Source: Acidovorax sp. A79 (GTDB taxonomy: Bacteria; Pseudomonadota; Gammaproteobacteria; Burkholderiales; Burkholderiaceae_C). Taken from it: a DNA stretch of 64,000 bases. Made by a program: the position numbers and the translations under genes. Location: NCBI RefSeq assembly GCF_041154505.1, contig NZ_AP028672.1, forward strand, positions 5,620,501 to 5,684,500, written 5' to 3'. Every line of letters starts with the position of its first letter. Positions within the stretch are counted from its first letter, which is position 1. The notes beneath the pieces were generated by a model. It ran no database searches and was not told where the DNA came from. It saw only the letters and a program-made list of their open reading frames with translations. Below, piece by piece: positions 25,399 through 35,048 of the stretch.

Positions 25399-27318
25399 AT
25401 GATTCACATCACGCTTCCCGACGGCTCGCAGCGCGAATTCCCGGGTCCGGTCACGGTGGCCGAAGTGGCCGCATCCATTGGTTCGGGCCTGGCCAAAGCC
25501 GCCCTGGCCGGCAAGATTGGCGACAAGGTGGTGGACACCAGCTACCAGATCACGGCCGACAGCCCGCTGGCGATCGTGACGGCCAAGGATGCCGATGGGC
25601 TGGAAGTCATCCGCCACTCCACGGCCCACTTGCTGGCCTATGCCGTCAAGGAATTGTTCCCCGAGGCGCAGGTGACCATCGGCCCGGTGATCGAAAACGG
25701 CTTCTTCTACGACTTCTCGTACAAGCGTCCTTTCACGCCTGAAGACCTGGTGGCCATCGAAAAGCGCATGGCCGAGTTGGCCGCCAAGGACGAGCCGGTG
25801 GTGCGGCGCGTGCTGCCGCGCGACGAAGCCGTGGCCTACTTCAAGGGCCTGGGTGAGCACTACAAGGCCGAGATCATTGCCAGCATCCCCAGCAATGAAG
25901 ATGTGAGCCTGTACCGCGAAGGCAATTTCGAAGACCTGTGCCGTGGCCCCCACGTGCCCAGCACGGGCAAGCTCAAGTTCTTCAAGCTCATGAAGGTGGC
26001 GGGCGCCTACTGGCGCGGCGACCACCGCAACGAGATGCTGCAGCGCATCTATGGCACGGCTTGGACCTCCAAGGAGGAGCTGCAGCAATACCTCACGATG
26101 CTGGAAGAGGCCGAGAAGCGCGACCACCGCAAGCTTGGCCGCGAACTGGACCTGTTCCACATGGACGAGCATTCGCCGGGCACGGTGTTCTGGCACCCCA
26201 AGGGCTGGGCGCTGTGGCAGGAGGTGGAGCAGTACATGCGCCGCGTGTACCGCAACAACGGCTACCAGGAGGTCAAGGGGCCGCAGATCCTGGACAAGAG
26301 CCTGTGGGAGAAAACGGGCCACTGGGACAAGTACCGCGACAACATGTTCACCACCGAATCGGAAAAGCGCGAGTACGCGCTCAAGCCGATGAACTGCCCC
26401 GGCCACATCCTGATCTACAAGCAGGGCATCAAGAGCTACCGCGACCTGCCGCTGCGCTACGGCGAGTTCGGTGCCTGCCACCGCAACGAGCCCACGGGCG
26501 GCCTGCACGGCATCATGCGCGTGCGCGGCTTCACGCAGGACGACGGCCACATCTTCTGCACCGAAGAACAGGTGCTGGAAGAGTGCGCCAACTACACGGC
26601 GCTGGTGCAGAAGGTCTACAAGGACTTCGGCTTCACCGACATCATCTACAAGGTGGCCACGCGGCCCGAGGCGCGCATCGGTACCGATGAATCGTGGGAC
26701 CGCGCTGAGAAGGCACTGATGGATGGTCTGCGCCATTCGGGCTGCGAGTTCGAGATCGCCGAAGGCGAGGGTGCCTTCTACGGGCCCAAGATCGAGTACA
26801 CGCTCAAGGACGCGCTGGGCCGGCAATGGCAGTGCGGCACGATGCAGATCGACCCCAACCTGCCCGAGCGCCTGGATGCGGAATACGTGGCCGAAGACGG
26901 CAGCCGCAAGCGCCCGTTGATGCTGCACCGCGCCACGGTAGGCAGCATGGAGCGCTTCATCGGAATGCTGATCGAGCACTATGCGGGCGCATTCCCGGTG
27001 TGGCTTGCGCCCGTGCAGGTTTCGGTGCTCAACATCACCGATGCGCAGGCCGATTACTGTCGCGAAATTGCTGCAAAGCTGCAAAAAGCGCTGCCGAATC
27101 AAGACCTTAGGGTGGCGGTCGATCTGCGCAATGAGAAGATTACGTATAAAATACGTGAGCATTCGTTGCAAAAGCTGCCATACATCCTCGTCGCGGGCGA
27201 CAAGGAAAAGGCCGCAGGCGCCGTTGCAGTACGCGGCCGGGGCAATCGTGACCTCGGAGTGATGTCCATCGAAGCGTTCGCTGAGCTGATCGCCCAGGAC
27301 ATCGCCACCAAAGCCTGA
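25399..27318 (+). CDS. thrS: Threonine--tRNA ligase
   Basis: This 639-residue class II synthetase has, in order, the TGS domain (about 1-62), the editing domain (about 63-225; [15 protein letters not shown] with the HxxxH-type metal site), the catalytic core (about 240-535; [11 protein letters not shown] with the zinc cysteine, motif 2 [13 protein letters not shown], motif 3 [20 protein letters not shown]) and the anticodon-binding domain (about 540-639). It charges tRNA-Thr. First gene of thrS-infC-rpmI-rplT-pheS-pheT-ihfA. Expression is probably controlled by the Thr-codon attenuator upstream. Confidence 0.98.
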   Translation: MIHITLPDGSQREFPGPVTVAEVAASIGSGLAKAALAGKIGDKVVDTSYQITADSPLAIVTAKDADGLEVIRHSTAHLLAYAVKELFPEAQVTIGPVIENGFFYDFSYKRPFTPEDLVAIEKRMAELAAKDEPVVRRVLPRDEAVAYFKGLGEHYKAEIIASIPSNEDVSLYREGNFEDLCRGPHVPSTGKLKFFKLMKVAGAYWRGDHRNEMLQRIYGTAWTSKEELQQYLTMLEEAEKRDHRKLGRELDLFHMDEHSPGTVFWHPKGWALWQEVEQYMRRVYRNNGYQEVKGPQILDKSLWEKTGHWDKYRDNMFTTESEKREYALKPMNCPGHILIYKQGIKSYRDLPLRYGEFGACHRNEPTGGLHGIMRVRGFTQDDGHIFCTEEQVLEECANYTALVQKVYKDFGFTDIIYKVATRPEARIGTDESWDRAEKALMDGLRHSGCEFEIAEGEGAFYGPKIEYTLKDALGRQWQCGTMQIDPNLPERLDAEYVAEDGSRKRPLMLHRATVGSMERFIGMLIEHYAGAFPVWLAPVQVSVLNITDAQADYCREIAAKLQKALPNQDLRVAVDLRNEKITYKIREHSLQKLPYILVAGDKEKAAGAVAVRGRGNRDLGVMSIEAFAELIAQDIATKA

Positions 27319-27404
27319 GTTTGATTCAAAACGTGCTTTGTCGCATGCCAGCTGTGCGGTTGTAGCTACATTTTTTGTAGTATTTTGATTGAAGGAAGAT
27401 AGCC

Positions 27405-28007
27405 ATCGCTACTGAATTTCGTGATCGTCGCCACCGTGAAGAGCGCAAGCACCGCCTGAACCGTGAAATCATGGCCCCGGAAGTCCGTCTGTCCGGGCCA
27501 GAGAATGAGCCTTTGGGCGTGGTCAGCCTCATGGAAGCCCTGCGCATGGCAGGCGAGCTGGATGTGGATCTGGTGGAAATCGCTGCCACAGCGAACCCAC
27601 CGGTGTGCCGCCTGATGGACTACGGCAAGTTCAAGTACCAGGAGCAAAAGCGCGCTGCGGAGGCGAAGGCCAAGCAGACGGTGATCGAGATCAAGGAAGT
27701 CAAATTCCGTCCGGGCACGGACGATGGCGACTACAACATCAAGATGCGCAACATCCGCCGCTTCCTGGCCGATGGTGACAAGTGCAAGATCACGCTGCGT
27801 TTCCGCGGCCGTGAAATCACCCACCAGGAACTGGGTCTGGCGCTGCTCAACCGCATTCGCGATGAGCTGGCCGATTCCATCATCATCGAGCAGTTTCCCA
27901 AGCTGGAAGGCCGCCAGATGATCATGATGATCGCGCCGGGCAAGAAGAAGCCTGCTGCAGCCAAGCCGGCAGCCGCTGAAAGCACGCCTTCGGGCAGTGC
28001 GGCCTGA
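27405..28007 (+). CDS. infC: Translation initiation factor IF-3, ATC start codon
   Basis: This 200-residue IF-3 starts at ATC 27405-27407, 6 nt after GAAGGAAG: the residues [21 protein letters not shown] directly precede the first in-frame ATG (27471), are typical IF-3 N-terminus, and no ATG/GTG/TTG precedes them. A rare start codon on infC is known in E. coli (AUU) and lets IF-3 repress its own translation. The N-domain (about 25-95; [13 protein letters not shown]) and the C-domain (about 105-190; [18 protein letters not shown]) are complete, with a Lys/Ala-rich tail. Confidence 0.96.
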   Translation: MATEFRDRRHREERKHRLNREIMAPEVRLSGPENEPLGVVSLMEALRMAGELDVDLVEIAATANPPVCRLMDYGKFKYQEQKRAAEAKAKQTVIEIKEVKFRPGTDDGDYNIKMRNIRRFLADGDKCKITLRFRGREITHQELGLALLNRIRDELADSIIIEQFPKLEGRQMIMMIAPGKKKPAAAKPAAAESTPSGSAA

Positions 28008-28059
28008 GCGGCCCGCGCAGAAGAGACAGAGATTTGCCAGGGGTGGCCCGCAAGGGACA

Positions 28060-28115
28060 CTATCCGGCGATAGGCAGTGCGAAGGCACTGCCGCACAGCC
28101 GGTGAATACCGGCTG
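28060..28115 (+). promoter_or_regulatory. Three consecutive hairpins between infC and rpmI
   Basis: CTATC/GATAG (28060-28073, loop CGGC), GGCAGTGC/GCACTGCC (28073-28092, loop GAAG) and CAGCCGGT/ACCGGCTG (28096-28115, loop GAAT) follow one another. They lie 77 nt before the rpmI start. Ribosomal protein L20 represses rpmI-rplT by binding structured RNA in this region in E. coli; this array could play that part. That role is inference. Confidence 0.6.
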
Positions 28116-28192
28116 AAAAAGTGGCTCGGGGCCAACAAGTTTGCAGATCGGTTTGCAAACGCCTCACGAGCACAACGAAAAGGAGCATTCAC

Positions 28193-28396
28193 ATGCCCAA
28201 AATGAAGACCAAGAGCAGCGCGAAAAAACGTTTCCGCGTTCGTCCCGGTGGCACCGTCAAGCGCGGTCAAGCCTTCAAGCGTCACATCTTGACCAAGAAG
28301 ACCACCAAGAACAAGCGCCACCTGCGTGGTGCAGTTGCTGTGCATGAGACCAACATGGGCTCTATCGCACAAATGCTGCCCGGTGCTGGCCTTTAA
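28193..28396 (+). CDS. rpmI: 50S ribosomal protein L35
   Basis: This 67-residue basic protein opens [16 protein letters not shown] and contains [17 protein letters not shown] and KRHLRG, the L35 pattern. AAGGAG precedes ATG 28193. It sits between infC and rplT as in most proteobacteria; the gap to rplT is 24 nt. Confidence 0.97.
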   Translation: MPKMKTKSSAKKRFRVRPGGTVKRGQAFKRHILTKKTTKNKRHLRGAVAVHETNMGSIAQMLPGAGL

Positions 28397-28420
28397 TAAC
28401 GACGAACAAGGAGTACTCAC

Positions 28421-28780
28421 ATGCCTCGCGTCAAACGTGGTGTAACGGCCCGTGCCCGTCACAAGAAAGTTCTCGCCCTCGCCAAGGGCTTCCGTGGTCG
28501 CCGCGGTAACGTCTTCCGCATCGCCAAACAGGCGGTAATGAAGGCTGGGCAATATGCCTACCGTGACCGCCGCACCAAGAAGCGCGTGTTCCGCCAGCTG
28601 TGGATCGCCCGTATCAACGCCGCTGCCCGTGAACTGGGCCTGACCTACAGCCAGTTCGCCAACGGCCTGAAGAAGGCATCCATCGAGATCGACCGCAAGA
28701 TGCTGGCCGACCTCGCAGTGCACGACAAGGCTGCCTTTGGCAGCATCGTGGAGCAAGTCAAGGCTAAGCTGGCTGCTTGA
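28421..28780 (+). CDS. rplT: 50S ribosomal protein L20
   Basis: This 119-residue protein has the L20 N-terminal basic arm ([16 protein letters not shown], then [16 protein letters not shown]) and globular C-terminus ([20 protein letters not shown]). It is needed for early 50S assembly and usually autoregulates rpmI-rplT through mRNA binding. AAGGAG is just upstream. Confidence 0.98.
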   Translation: MPRVKRGVTARARHKKVLALAKGFRGRRGNVFRIAKQAVMKAGQYAYRDRRTKKRVFRQLWIARINAAARELGLTYSQFANGLKKASIEIDRKMLADLAVHDKAAFGSIVEQVKAKLAA

Positions 28781-28793
28781 GTTCACGATGGGT

Positions 28794-28862
28794 GGCTATC
28801 TTTTTGATAGCTGCTTGCGCAATAACAGCAAGGGCTAGGGCTTGAAAAGGCGCTAGCCCTTG
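28794..28862 (+). repeat. Family A repeat plus hairpin between rplT and pheS
   Basis: GGCTATCTTTTTGATAGC and TGCTTGCGCAATAACAGC start the repeat. Its right part overlaps a 10-bp hairpin, CAAGGGCTAG (28829-28838) with CTAGCCCTTG (28853-28862). No terminator-like U-run follows, so pheS could still be cotranscribed. Confidence 0.6.
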
Positions 28863-28881
28863 TTCATTTTCAAGAGTCGAT

Positions 28882-29934
28882 ATGAACGAGTTGGATTCCC
28901 TGGTCGAGAGCGCGACGCAACTGTTTGCCCAAAGCGCCACCCCTGCTGATCTGGAAAACGCCAAGGCGCAGTTCCTGGGCAAGTCGGGTCGCGTGACCGA
29001 GCTCATGAAGGGCATGGCGCAGCTGTCGGTGGATGAGAAGAAGTCCCGCGGCGCCGCCATCAACGTCGCCAAGCAGGCCATCGAGGCCGCGCTCACCGCG
29101 CGCCGCCAGGCATTGGCCGATGCGGAACTGCAGGTCCAGCTCAAGGCAGAGGCCCTGGACGTGAGCCTGCCAGGGCGCCAGCGCGGGCAGGGCGGCCTGC
29201 ACCCCGTGTCGCTCACGCTCGAGCGCATCGAGGGCATCTTCGGCTCCATGGGTTTTGACGTGGCCCAGGGCCCCGAGATCGAGACCGACTGGTTCAACTT
29301 CACCGCACTGAACACGCCGGAAGACCACCCCGCGCGTTCCATGCACGACACCTTCTACGTGGAAGGCGGCACCCCCGAGGCGCCCAACCTGCTGCGCACG
29401 CACACCAGCCCCATGCAGATCCGCCACGCGGTGCAGCATGTGAAGAAGCACCGCGCGCTGCTCGACGCCGGACAGCCCATGCCCGAGATCCGCGTCATCG
29501 CGCCGGGCCGCACCTACCGCGTGGACAGCGATGCCACGCACTCGCCCATGTTCCACCAGTGCGAAGGCCTGTGGATTGGTGAGAACGTGAGCTTCAAGGA
29601 TCTGAAGGTGATCTTCACGGCGTTTTGCCGCACCTTCTTTGAAAGCGACGACCTGGTTCTGCGCTTTCGCCCGAGTTTTTTTCCTTTCACGGAGCCCAGC
29701 GCCGAGATCGACATCCAGTTCCAGACCGGCCCCCTGGCCGGCCGCTGGCTGGAGGTGGCGGGCTCGGGCCAGGTGCACCCGAACGTGGTGCGCAACATGG
29801 GTCTGGACCCCGAAAAATACATCGGCTTTGCCTTCGGCATGGGCCCCGACCGCCTGACCATGCTGCGCTATGGCGTGAACGACCTGCGCCTGTTTTTTGA
29901 CGGCGACATCCGTTTTCTGTCGCAGTTCCAGTAA
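28882..29934 (+). CDS. pheS: Phenylalanine--tRNA ligase alpha subunit
   Basis: This 350-residue catalytic subunit has an N-terminal coiled-coil (about 1-90) and the class II core: motif 1 region [17 protein letters not shown], motif 2 [22 protein letters not shown], and motif 3 [16 protein letters not shown]. It forms an alpha2-beta2 enzyme with PheT, encoded 128 nt downstream. A family A repeat lies in the upstream gap. Confidence 0.98.
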   Translation: MNELDSLVESATQLFAQSATPADLENAKAQFLGKSGRVTELMKGMAQLSVDEKKSRGAAINVAKQAIEAALTARRQALADAELQVQLKAEALDVSLPGRQRGQGGLHPVSLTLERIEGIFGSMGFDVAQGPEIETDWFNFTALNTPEDHPARSMHDTFYVEGGTPEAPNLLRTHTSPMQIRHAVQHVKKHRALLDAGQPMPEIRVIAPGRTYRVDSDATHSPMFHQCEGLWIGENVSFKDLKVIFTAFCRTFFESDDLVLRFRPSFFPFTEPSAEIDIQFQTGPLAGRWLEVAGSGQVHPNVVRNMGLDPEKYIGFAFGMGPDRLTMLRYGVNDLRLFFDGDIRFLSQFQ

Positions 29935-30062
29935 CCAGCAGGGCCGGACGGCTGCCATTCGGGCAGCCCGGCGGTCCGCCCAGCCGTTTTCACCCTGGCG
30001 CATGTGTCCTGAGAGGCCGCGCAGGGTAGTTTCCGTATACGACCCCGTACAAGAGTTCGACT

Positions 30063-32510
30063 ATGCAATTCCCTGAATCCTGGTTGCGTGAGTTCTGCAA
30101 CCCACCCCTTTCGACCGCCGAGCTGGCCGAGACGCTGACCATGGCCGGCCTGGAGGTGGAGGAGCTGCGCCCCGTGGCGCCGCCGTTCGCGAAGATCGTT
30201 GTGGGCGAGATCAAGGAAGCCGTGCAGCATCCCGATGCCGACCGCCTGCGCGTGTGCCAGGTGGACGTGGGGCAGGGCGCCCTGCTCAACATCGTGTGCG
30301 GCGCACCCAATGCGCGCGTGGGCATCAAGGTGCCCTGCGCCCTGGTGGGCGCCGAGCTGCCGCCGGGCGACGACGGCAAGCCCTTCCTGATCAAGGTCGG
30401 CAAGCTGCGCGGTGTGGAAAGCCAGGGCATGCTGTGCTCGGCGCGCGAGCTCAAGCTGTCGGAAGACCACGGCGGCCTGCTCGAACTGGATGCCTCCGCG
30501 CCCGTGGGCCAGGACATCCGCGAGCACCTGAACCTGGACGACACGTTGTTCACGCTCAAGCTCACGCCCAACCTGGCGCACTGCCTGAGCGTGTACGGCA
30601 TCGCCCGCGAAGTCTCCGCGCTGACCGGCGTGCCCCTCTCGCAGCCGGCCTTCCCGGCAGTGGCCTCCAAAGTCCCGGACACCCTGGCCGTGAAGATCAG
30701 TGCCCCTGACCTGTGCGGCCGTTTCAGCGGCCGCGTGGTGCGCAACGTGAACACCCGCGCCACCACGCCGCAGTGGATGCTCGACCGTCTGGCGCGCTGC
30801 GGCCAGCGCGGCGTGTCGCCGCTGGTGGACATCTCCAACTACGTGATGTTCGAGCTGGGCCGTCCCTCGCACATCTTCGACCTGGACAAGATCCATGGCG
30901 GGCTGGATGTGCGCTGGGGCAAGGCGGGCGAGTCGCTCAAGCTGCTCAACGGCAACACCATCACCGTCGACGAAAAGGTCGGCGTGATCGCCGACAGCCA
31001 GCAGGTCGAGTCGCTCGCCGGCATCATGGGCGGCGACGCCACCGCTGTCTCGGACGACACCAAGCACATCTACATCGAGGCTGCCTTCTGGTGGCCCAAG
31101 GCAGTGGCCGGGCGTTCGCGCCGCTACAACTTCTCGACCGATGCGGGCCACCGCTTCGAGCGCGGCGTGGACCCTGCGCTGACGGTGGAGCACATCGAGC
31201 GCATCACCCAGCTGGTGATTGACATCTGTGGCACGCCCGAGACGGCCTGCGGCCCGATGGACGACCAGCGCGTGAACCTGCCCGTGCCCCAGCCCGTCAC
31301 GCTGCGCGTGGCGCGCGCGGCCAAGGTCATCGGCATGCCGCTCACGCAGGTGCAGTGCGCTGACGTGTTCAGGCGCCTGGGCCTGCCGTTCACGGAAGGC
31401 GATGGCACTCTCACCGTGGCGCCACCGGCCTACCGCTTCGACATCACCATCGAAGAAGACTTGATCGAAGAGGTTGCGCGCATGGTGGGTTACAACAACC
31501 TGCCCACGACGCCGCCGCTGGCCCCCATCACCCCCAAGCTGCCGCCCGAGGCCACGCGCAGCCCGTTCGCCGTGCGCCGTACGCTGGCGGGCCTGGGTTA
31601 CCAGGAAACCATCAACTTCAGCTTCGTGGAAGAGCGCTGGGAGCGGGAGCTGGCGGCCAACGTGCAGCCCATCAAGCTGCTCAACCCCATTGCCAGCCAG
31701 ATGAGCGTGATGCGCTCGAGCCTGCTGGGCTCTCTGCTGCAGGTGCTCAAGTTCAACCTGGATCGCCGCGCCGAGCGCGTGCGCGTGTTCGAGCTGGGCC
31801 GTGTGTTCCTGCGGGATGCCAGCGTGGCCAACACCGACACCACGGTGGAAGGCTTTCACCAGCCCATGCGCGTGGCCGGTCTGGCTTATGGACCCAACGA
31901 TGCGCTCCAGTGGGGCCGCAAGGAGCAGTCGATCGACTTCTTCGATGTGAAGGGCGATCTCGAGGCCTTGCTGGCGCCGCTGCAAGCCACGTTCGAGCCG
32001 GCCGTCCATCCTGCGATGCACCCCGGCCGTTGCGCGCGGGTGCTCCTCAACGGGCGGGCCGTGGGTTTCGTGGGCGAGCTGCACCCGCAATGGCGCCAAT
32101 CGTGGGAGCTCCCGCAAGCGCCGGTGATGTTTGAACTCGAACTGGATGCCGTATTGCAGCGTGCAGTGCCCCAATTCAAGTCCGTGGCCAAGCACCAGTC
32201 CGTCGAACGTGATCTGGCGGTGGTGGTCGCTGAGCGGGTCACCCATGCCGAGGTCATGGCGGCGGTCCAGCAAGCGGTGCCTGGCGCAATGCTGCGTTCG
32301 GCTGTGCTGTTCGATGTGTACCGGCCCAAGGCGCTGCGTGCGGGCGAAGAGGCACCCGCCGGTGGCCTGGCTCCCGGGGAGAAGAGCCTGGCGGTGCGCC
32401 TGACTCTGGGCAGCGACGAGGCGACGCTCACCGAGGCCGAGATCGATGCCGCTGTTCAAGCGGTGGTGGGGCAATTGGCCCAGCGCATGGGCGCACGGCT
32501 GCGTGTCTGA
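30063..32510 (+). CDS. pheT: Phenylalanine--tRNA ligase beta subunit
   Basis: This 815-residue subunit has the N-terminal tRNA-binding OB domain (about 40-150; [23 protein letters not shown]), B3/B4 editing domain (about 210-390), B5 domain (about 410-480), catalytic-like module (about 490-700) and C-terminal FDX-ACB anticodon domain (about 722-815; [17 protein letters not shown]). It is complete in length. Its TGA overlaps an ATG and ihfA begins just after, so the two are coupled. Confidence 0.97.
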   Translation: MQFPESWLREFCNPPLSTAELAETLTMAGLEVEELRPVAPPFAKIVVGEIKEAVQHPDADRLRVCQVDVGQGALLNIVCGAPNARVGIKVPCALVGAELPPGDDGKPFLIKVGKLRGVESQGMLCSARELKLSEDHGGLLELDASAPVGQDIREHLNLDDTLFTLKLTPNLAHCLSVYGIAREVSALTGVPLSQPAFPAVASKVPDTLAVKISAPDLCGRFSGRVVRNVNTRATTPQWMLDRLARCGQRGVSPLVDISNYVMFELGRPSHIFDLDKIHGGLDVRWGKAGESLKLLNGNTITVDEKVGVIADSQQVESLAGIMGGDATAVSDDTKHIYIEAAFWWPKAVAGRSRRYNFSTDAGHRFERGVDPALTVEHIERITQLVIDICGTPETACGPMDDQRVNLPVPQPVTLRVARAAKVIGMPLTQVQCADVFRRLGLPFTEGDGTLTVAPPAYRFDITIEEDLIEEVARMVGYNNLPTTPPLAPITPKLPPEATRSPFAVRRTLAGLGYQETINFSFVEERWERELAANVQPIKLLNPIASQMSVMRSSLLGSLLQVLKFNLDRRAERVRVFELGRVFLRDASVANTDTTVEGFHQPMRVAGLAYGPNDALQWGRKEQSIDFFDVKGDLEALLAPLQATFEPAVHPAMHPGRCARVLLNGRAVGFVGELHPQWRQSWELPQAPVMFELELDAVLQRAVPQFKSVAKHQSVERDLAVVVAERVTHAEVMAAVQQAVPGAMLRSAVLFDVYRPKALRAGEEAPAGGLAPGEKSLAVRLTLGSDEATLTEAEIDAAVQAVVGQLAQRMGARLRV

Positions 32511-32533
32511 TGATGTTCAAGGGAGCTGACGCC

Positions 32534-32860
32534 ATGATCGAATTCGCCGTCGAAAGCCTGGAAACGCCAGCGCTGACCAAGGCACAACTGGCCGATCTGC
32601 TGTTTGACCAGATTGGCTTGAACAAGCGCGAGTCCAAGGACATGATCGACGCATTCTTCGACCTGATCTCGCAGAGCCTGGTGGAGGGCAAGGATGTGAA
32701 GTTGTCGGGTTTCGGCAACTTCCAGATTCGCACCAAGGCACCACGGCCCGGGCGCAACCCGCGCACGGGCGAGGCCATTCCGATCAAGGCACGCCGCGTG
32801 GTGACGTTTCACGCCAGCAGCAAACTCAAGGAACAGATCCAGACGGCTGCCGGATCGTGA
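32534..32860 (+). CDS. ihfA: Integration host factor alpha subunit
   Basis: This 108-residue protein belongs to the HU/IHF family: [30 protein letters not shown], and the DNA-intercalating arm with [15 protein letters not shown] then [16 protein letters not shown] bends DNA at specific sites. ATG 32534 is preferred because GGGAG stands 8 nt upstream; the ATG codons overlapping the pheT stop (32510, 32513) would add eight or seven residues. It follows pheT as in other proteobacteria. Confidence 0.95.
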   Translation: MIEFAVESLETPALTKAQLADLLFDQIGLNKRESKDMIDAFFDLISQSLVEGKDVKLSGFGNFQIRTKAPRPGRNPRTGEAIPIKARRVVTFHASSKLKEQIQTAAGS

Positions 32861-32957
32861 ATTTGTGCCGTTTTTGTGACCAGAATGTTGCCGATGACTG
32901 GCGGTCTGTGCGCGTCTGCAGTACGCTAGCTGGCTGACCGGTTTGAATCCACCACCC

Positions 32958-33392
32958 ATGGGCACCCCCCTTCCTTCGATCCCCGCCAAGCGCTACTTCA
33001 CGATTGGTGAGGTCGCGGAGCTTTGTGGCGTCAAGCCCCATGTATTGCGTTACTGGGAGCAGGAGTTCACTCAACTGCGTCCCATGAAGCGGCGTGGCAA
33101 CCGGCGCTACTACCAGCATCATGAAGTGCTCATGATCCGCCGCATCCGGGATCTGCTGTATGACCAGGGGTTCACCATCAGTGGCGCGCGCAATCGCCTG
33201 CAGGAGCTTGCGCATCCCGCCCGCGATGAGGCAGGGGCCGACGGCGCGATGAACGGGTTTGATTCCGAGATGCCCAGCATGCTGGTGGACAGTGCACGCG
33301 ATCTTTCCATCGATGCGATGGGCATCACGCTGGACTCCAATGCGGTGCGCAAAGAATTATTTGAAATTCGGGCGCTACTTTCTCTGGGTTGA
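32958..33392 (+). CDS. MerR family transcriptional regulator
   Basis: This 144-residue protein has an N-terminal MerR winged helix (about 13-82; YFTIGEVAELCGVKPHVLRYWEQEF, then RRGNRRYYQHHEVLMI) and a short C-terminal part without obvious metal-binding cysteines. This MerR gene next to ihfA and tRNA-Pro is conserved in beta- and gammaproteobacteria; its ligand and targets are unknown. ATG 32958 gives the best family fit. Confidence 0.9.
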   Translation: MGTPLPSIPAKRYFTIGEVAELCGVKPHVLRYWEQEFTQLRPMKRRGNRRYYQHHEVLMIRRIRDLLYDQGFTISGARNRLQELAHPARDEAGADGAMNGFDSEMPSMLVDSARDLSIDAMGITLDSNAVRKELFEIRALLSLG

Positions 33393-33405
33393 CCTTTTTT
33401 CTGCA

Positions 33406-33411
33406 TATAAT
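33406..33411 (+). promoter_or_regulatory. -10 element of tRNA-Pro
   Basis: TATAAT lies 11 nt before the mature tRNA 5' end, in the spacer after the merR-type gene. No good -35 hexamer is seen at standard spacing; TTGACC at 33389-33394 is too close. Confidence 0.55.
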
Positions 33412-33422
33412 CTAAGTCTTGT

Positions 33423-33499
33423 CGGCGTGTAGCGCAGCCTGGTAGCGCACTTGCATGGGGTGCAAGGGGTCGCGAGTTCGAATCCCGCCACGCCGACCA
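33423..33499 (+). tRNA. tRNA-Pro (anticodon GGG)
   Basis: The acceptor stem CGGCGTG/CACGCCG, D-arm AGCGCAGCCTGGTAGCGC, anticodon stem CTTGC/GCAAG with loop ATGGGGT (anticodon GGG), T-loop TTCGAAT and encoded CCA (33497-33499) are all present. The C1-G72 pair is typical of bacterial tRNA-Pro. A strong terminator follows. Confidence 0.97.
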
Positions 33500-33510
33500 T
33501 TGTTAGCAAA

Positions 33511-33541
33511 AGCCCAGAACCGAAAGGTTCTGGGCTTTTTT
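33511..33541 (+). terminator. Terminator after tRNA-Pro
   Basis: AGCCCAGAACC (33511-33521), loop GAAA and GGTTCTGGGCT (33526-33536) form an 11-bp stem followed by a U-run. Confidence 0.92.
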
Positions 33542-33744
33542 GCTTGGTCGCGGAAAAACATGCCACACGGCCTGGGGTGAAATGAAAGGCGGCTTGCTGC
33601 TGCGTGCTGTGCAGGCATGGTGGCGATACCGAGCCCCCGCTGATCAGCAGGCTCCCTGTCGAGGTAGTGCTGACATGTGGTCAGCCCGTGTTGCGGTTGC
33701 CCCCGTCAAAACCAAAGTAGCGGCTCGCCCCGCAAAGGACTCTC

Positions 33745-34044
33745 ATGATCGATGGACTGGTGGCCGGCAGGCTGTATGGCGAGGCCGAGCGGCGTACTGA
33801 CAAGGCCGGGAAGCCTTTTACCGTCTCCAAGGTGCGAGCAAGCACGGCGGATGGCGAGACGCTGTTCGTCAACGTGATTGCATTTGAGGCAGGGGTCTGC
33901 GCCTCCATGCACGCCCTGCGCGATGGAGACTCTGTGGCGCTGGCGGGAAGCATCACGCCAAGGGTCTGGACGGACAAGCAGGGAAACACGCGGCCCGCGC
34001 TGGACATGGTCGCGCACCGCCTGCTCACGCTGCACGGCGAATAA
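33745..34044 (+). CDS. SSB-like single-stranded DNA-binding protein (short)
   Basis: This 99-residue protein has an OB-fold SSB-like pattern: MIDGLVAGRLYGEAERRTDKAG (SSB-type opening strand), TLFVNVIAFEAG, then DGDSVALAGSITPRVWTDKQGN and a last strand LDMVAHRLLTLH. It lacks the acidic C-terminal tip of housekeeping SSB. AAAGGAC precedes the ATG. Its place directly after tRNA-Pro in a gene-poor stretch suggests a remnant or cargo of an integrated element, but no integrase or repeated tRNA end is visible. Confidence 0.72.
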   Translation: MIDGLVAGRLYGEAERRTDKAGKPFTVSKVRASTADGETLFVNVIAFEAGVCASMHALRDGDSVALAGSITPRVWTDKQGNTRPALDMVAHRLLTLHGE

Positions 34045-34224
34045 AAAACAAGGCGATGCAAAACTGATTCTGCGACTCGCGCTCGCCACGGCGTGACGTG
34101 CCAACGGGCGGTGCAAGAGGAGAGGGCGGGCGAGTCCAGCCGCCTGCCTGGGCGGTGCTTGCGACGGATACCCTGCCGCGCACGAAACAGCATTGAAAAC
34201 GTGGCTGCTGCCAGGTCGCAGCGA

Positions 34225-34428
34225 TCAGGTTGGTTTTTGGGGTGCTGGCTGGTCCTGCGCGAATCCCAGTGCCTTGAGTTCTTCTTCGCTCAGGTGCAGT
34301 TCCGTCAGCTCGGGTTGCCGCGCTTCGACCGTGCGCCTGCGTTCATAGTTGGTGGGCGGCCCTTTTTCCACTTGCCGGCGGTCCTTTCCGCTGCGCCTGT
34401 CCGCGCTGCCTCTGCGTTCCACGCTCAT
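34225..34428 (-). CDS. Small basic protein with RR-rich N-terminus, unknown function
   Basis: This 67-residue protein starts at ATG 34428 behind AGGA with 8 nt spacing; the frame is open further upstream but the extension has no ribosome site. The N-terminal half is arginine-rich with a repeated RRxxxDRR-like pattern (ERRGSADRRSGKDRRQ, ERRRTVEARQ), resembling the linker that binds c-di-GMP in PilZ proteins, but no PilZ barrel follows. The C-terminal half is acidic and helical (ELTELHLSEEELKALGF). No function recognised. Confidence 0.6.
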   Translation of the reverse strand: MSVERRGSADRRSGKDRRQVEKGPPTNYERRRTVEARQPELTELHLSEEELKALGFAQDQPAPQKPT

Positions 34429-35048
34429 GTTGGTAGTCCTCATATAGGAAAAAAGCTCTGGGATTCCTGCCCTGGCTGGCCATCCTTTCAGGAGCACTGA
34501 ACAGGTGTCCTGACCGGCCGGACTGCATCGTCTCAGTCTGCATGAGGCGGGCACGTTTGAAAAAGAAAGAATGGCAACAAACCAGCACACGGCACGCGTT
34601 CCAGGTACCAGAACTCCTGGCTGTCCCTGGGGCATTCCGACGCGGTCTGCCTGCGGCAATTTGTCCCAACCTGAGGCGATGCCCTGATTTGGTGATGGTT
34701 TGCACCGCATTGATGCGACTCCGTGCCGGCCGGGTCGCTGATGCCAACCCGCTTGCCCGCTCCTGGCGAGCGCTATGTGGCCGCAGGGGCTGAAAGGGCG
34801 GCATGGATATTGCGATCTACCGTTGCATGTCTGCCGGTGAAGCTGCCGTCGGACCGACCAACACCCTCCGCTAATGATGGCGGAACCCCCGGACGAGCGA
34901 GGCTATGAGCCTCTCGTGGGGTCGTTCCAATCCACACCCGTGCCGTTGCGGAGGGTGAGGTGCACTGGTTGCCTCCCTCGGGGCTGCCGATGCACAGCAT
35001 CCCTGCACTTGCCCTCCGGGCGGCCCGGTCCATTGCAGGATCACTAGC
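34429..35048. other. 620-nt gap; structured leader of nirB at its right end
   Basis: No protein or RNA gene is recognised. The right part folds strongly: GAGGCT (34908-34913) and AGCCTC (34917-34922) form a hairpin inside a wider ACCCC/GGGGT stem. Further on, CGGAGGG near 34950 can pair with CCCTCCG near 35015, with GTGCA/TGCAC inside. This could be the nirB 5' untranslated region, but no terminator is seen here. Confidence 0.4.

Noticed and set aside
27360..27395. GTAGCTACATTTTTTGTAG before infC as a family A end
   Set aside because: Only the short end-like hairpin is present; the GCGCT core is missing.
33389..33411. TTGACC plus TATAAT as a full promoter for tRNA-Pro
   Set aside because: The spacing is only 11 nt. 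The -10 is kept, the -35 is not.
33481..33499. tRNA-Pro 3' end as an attachment site
   Set aside because: No second copy of the tRNA end and no integrase is seen in the window.
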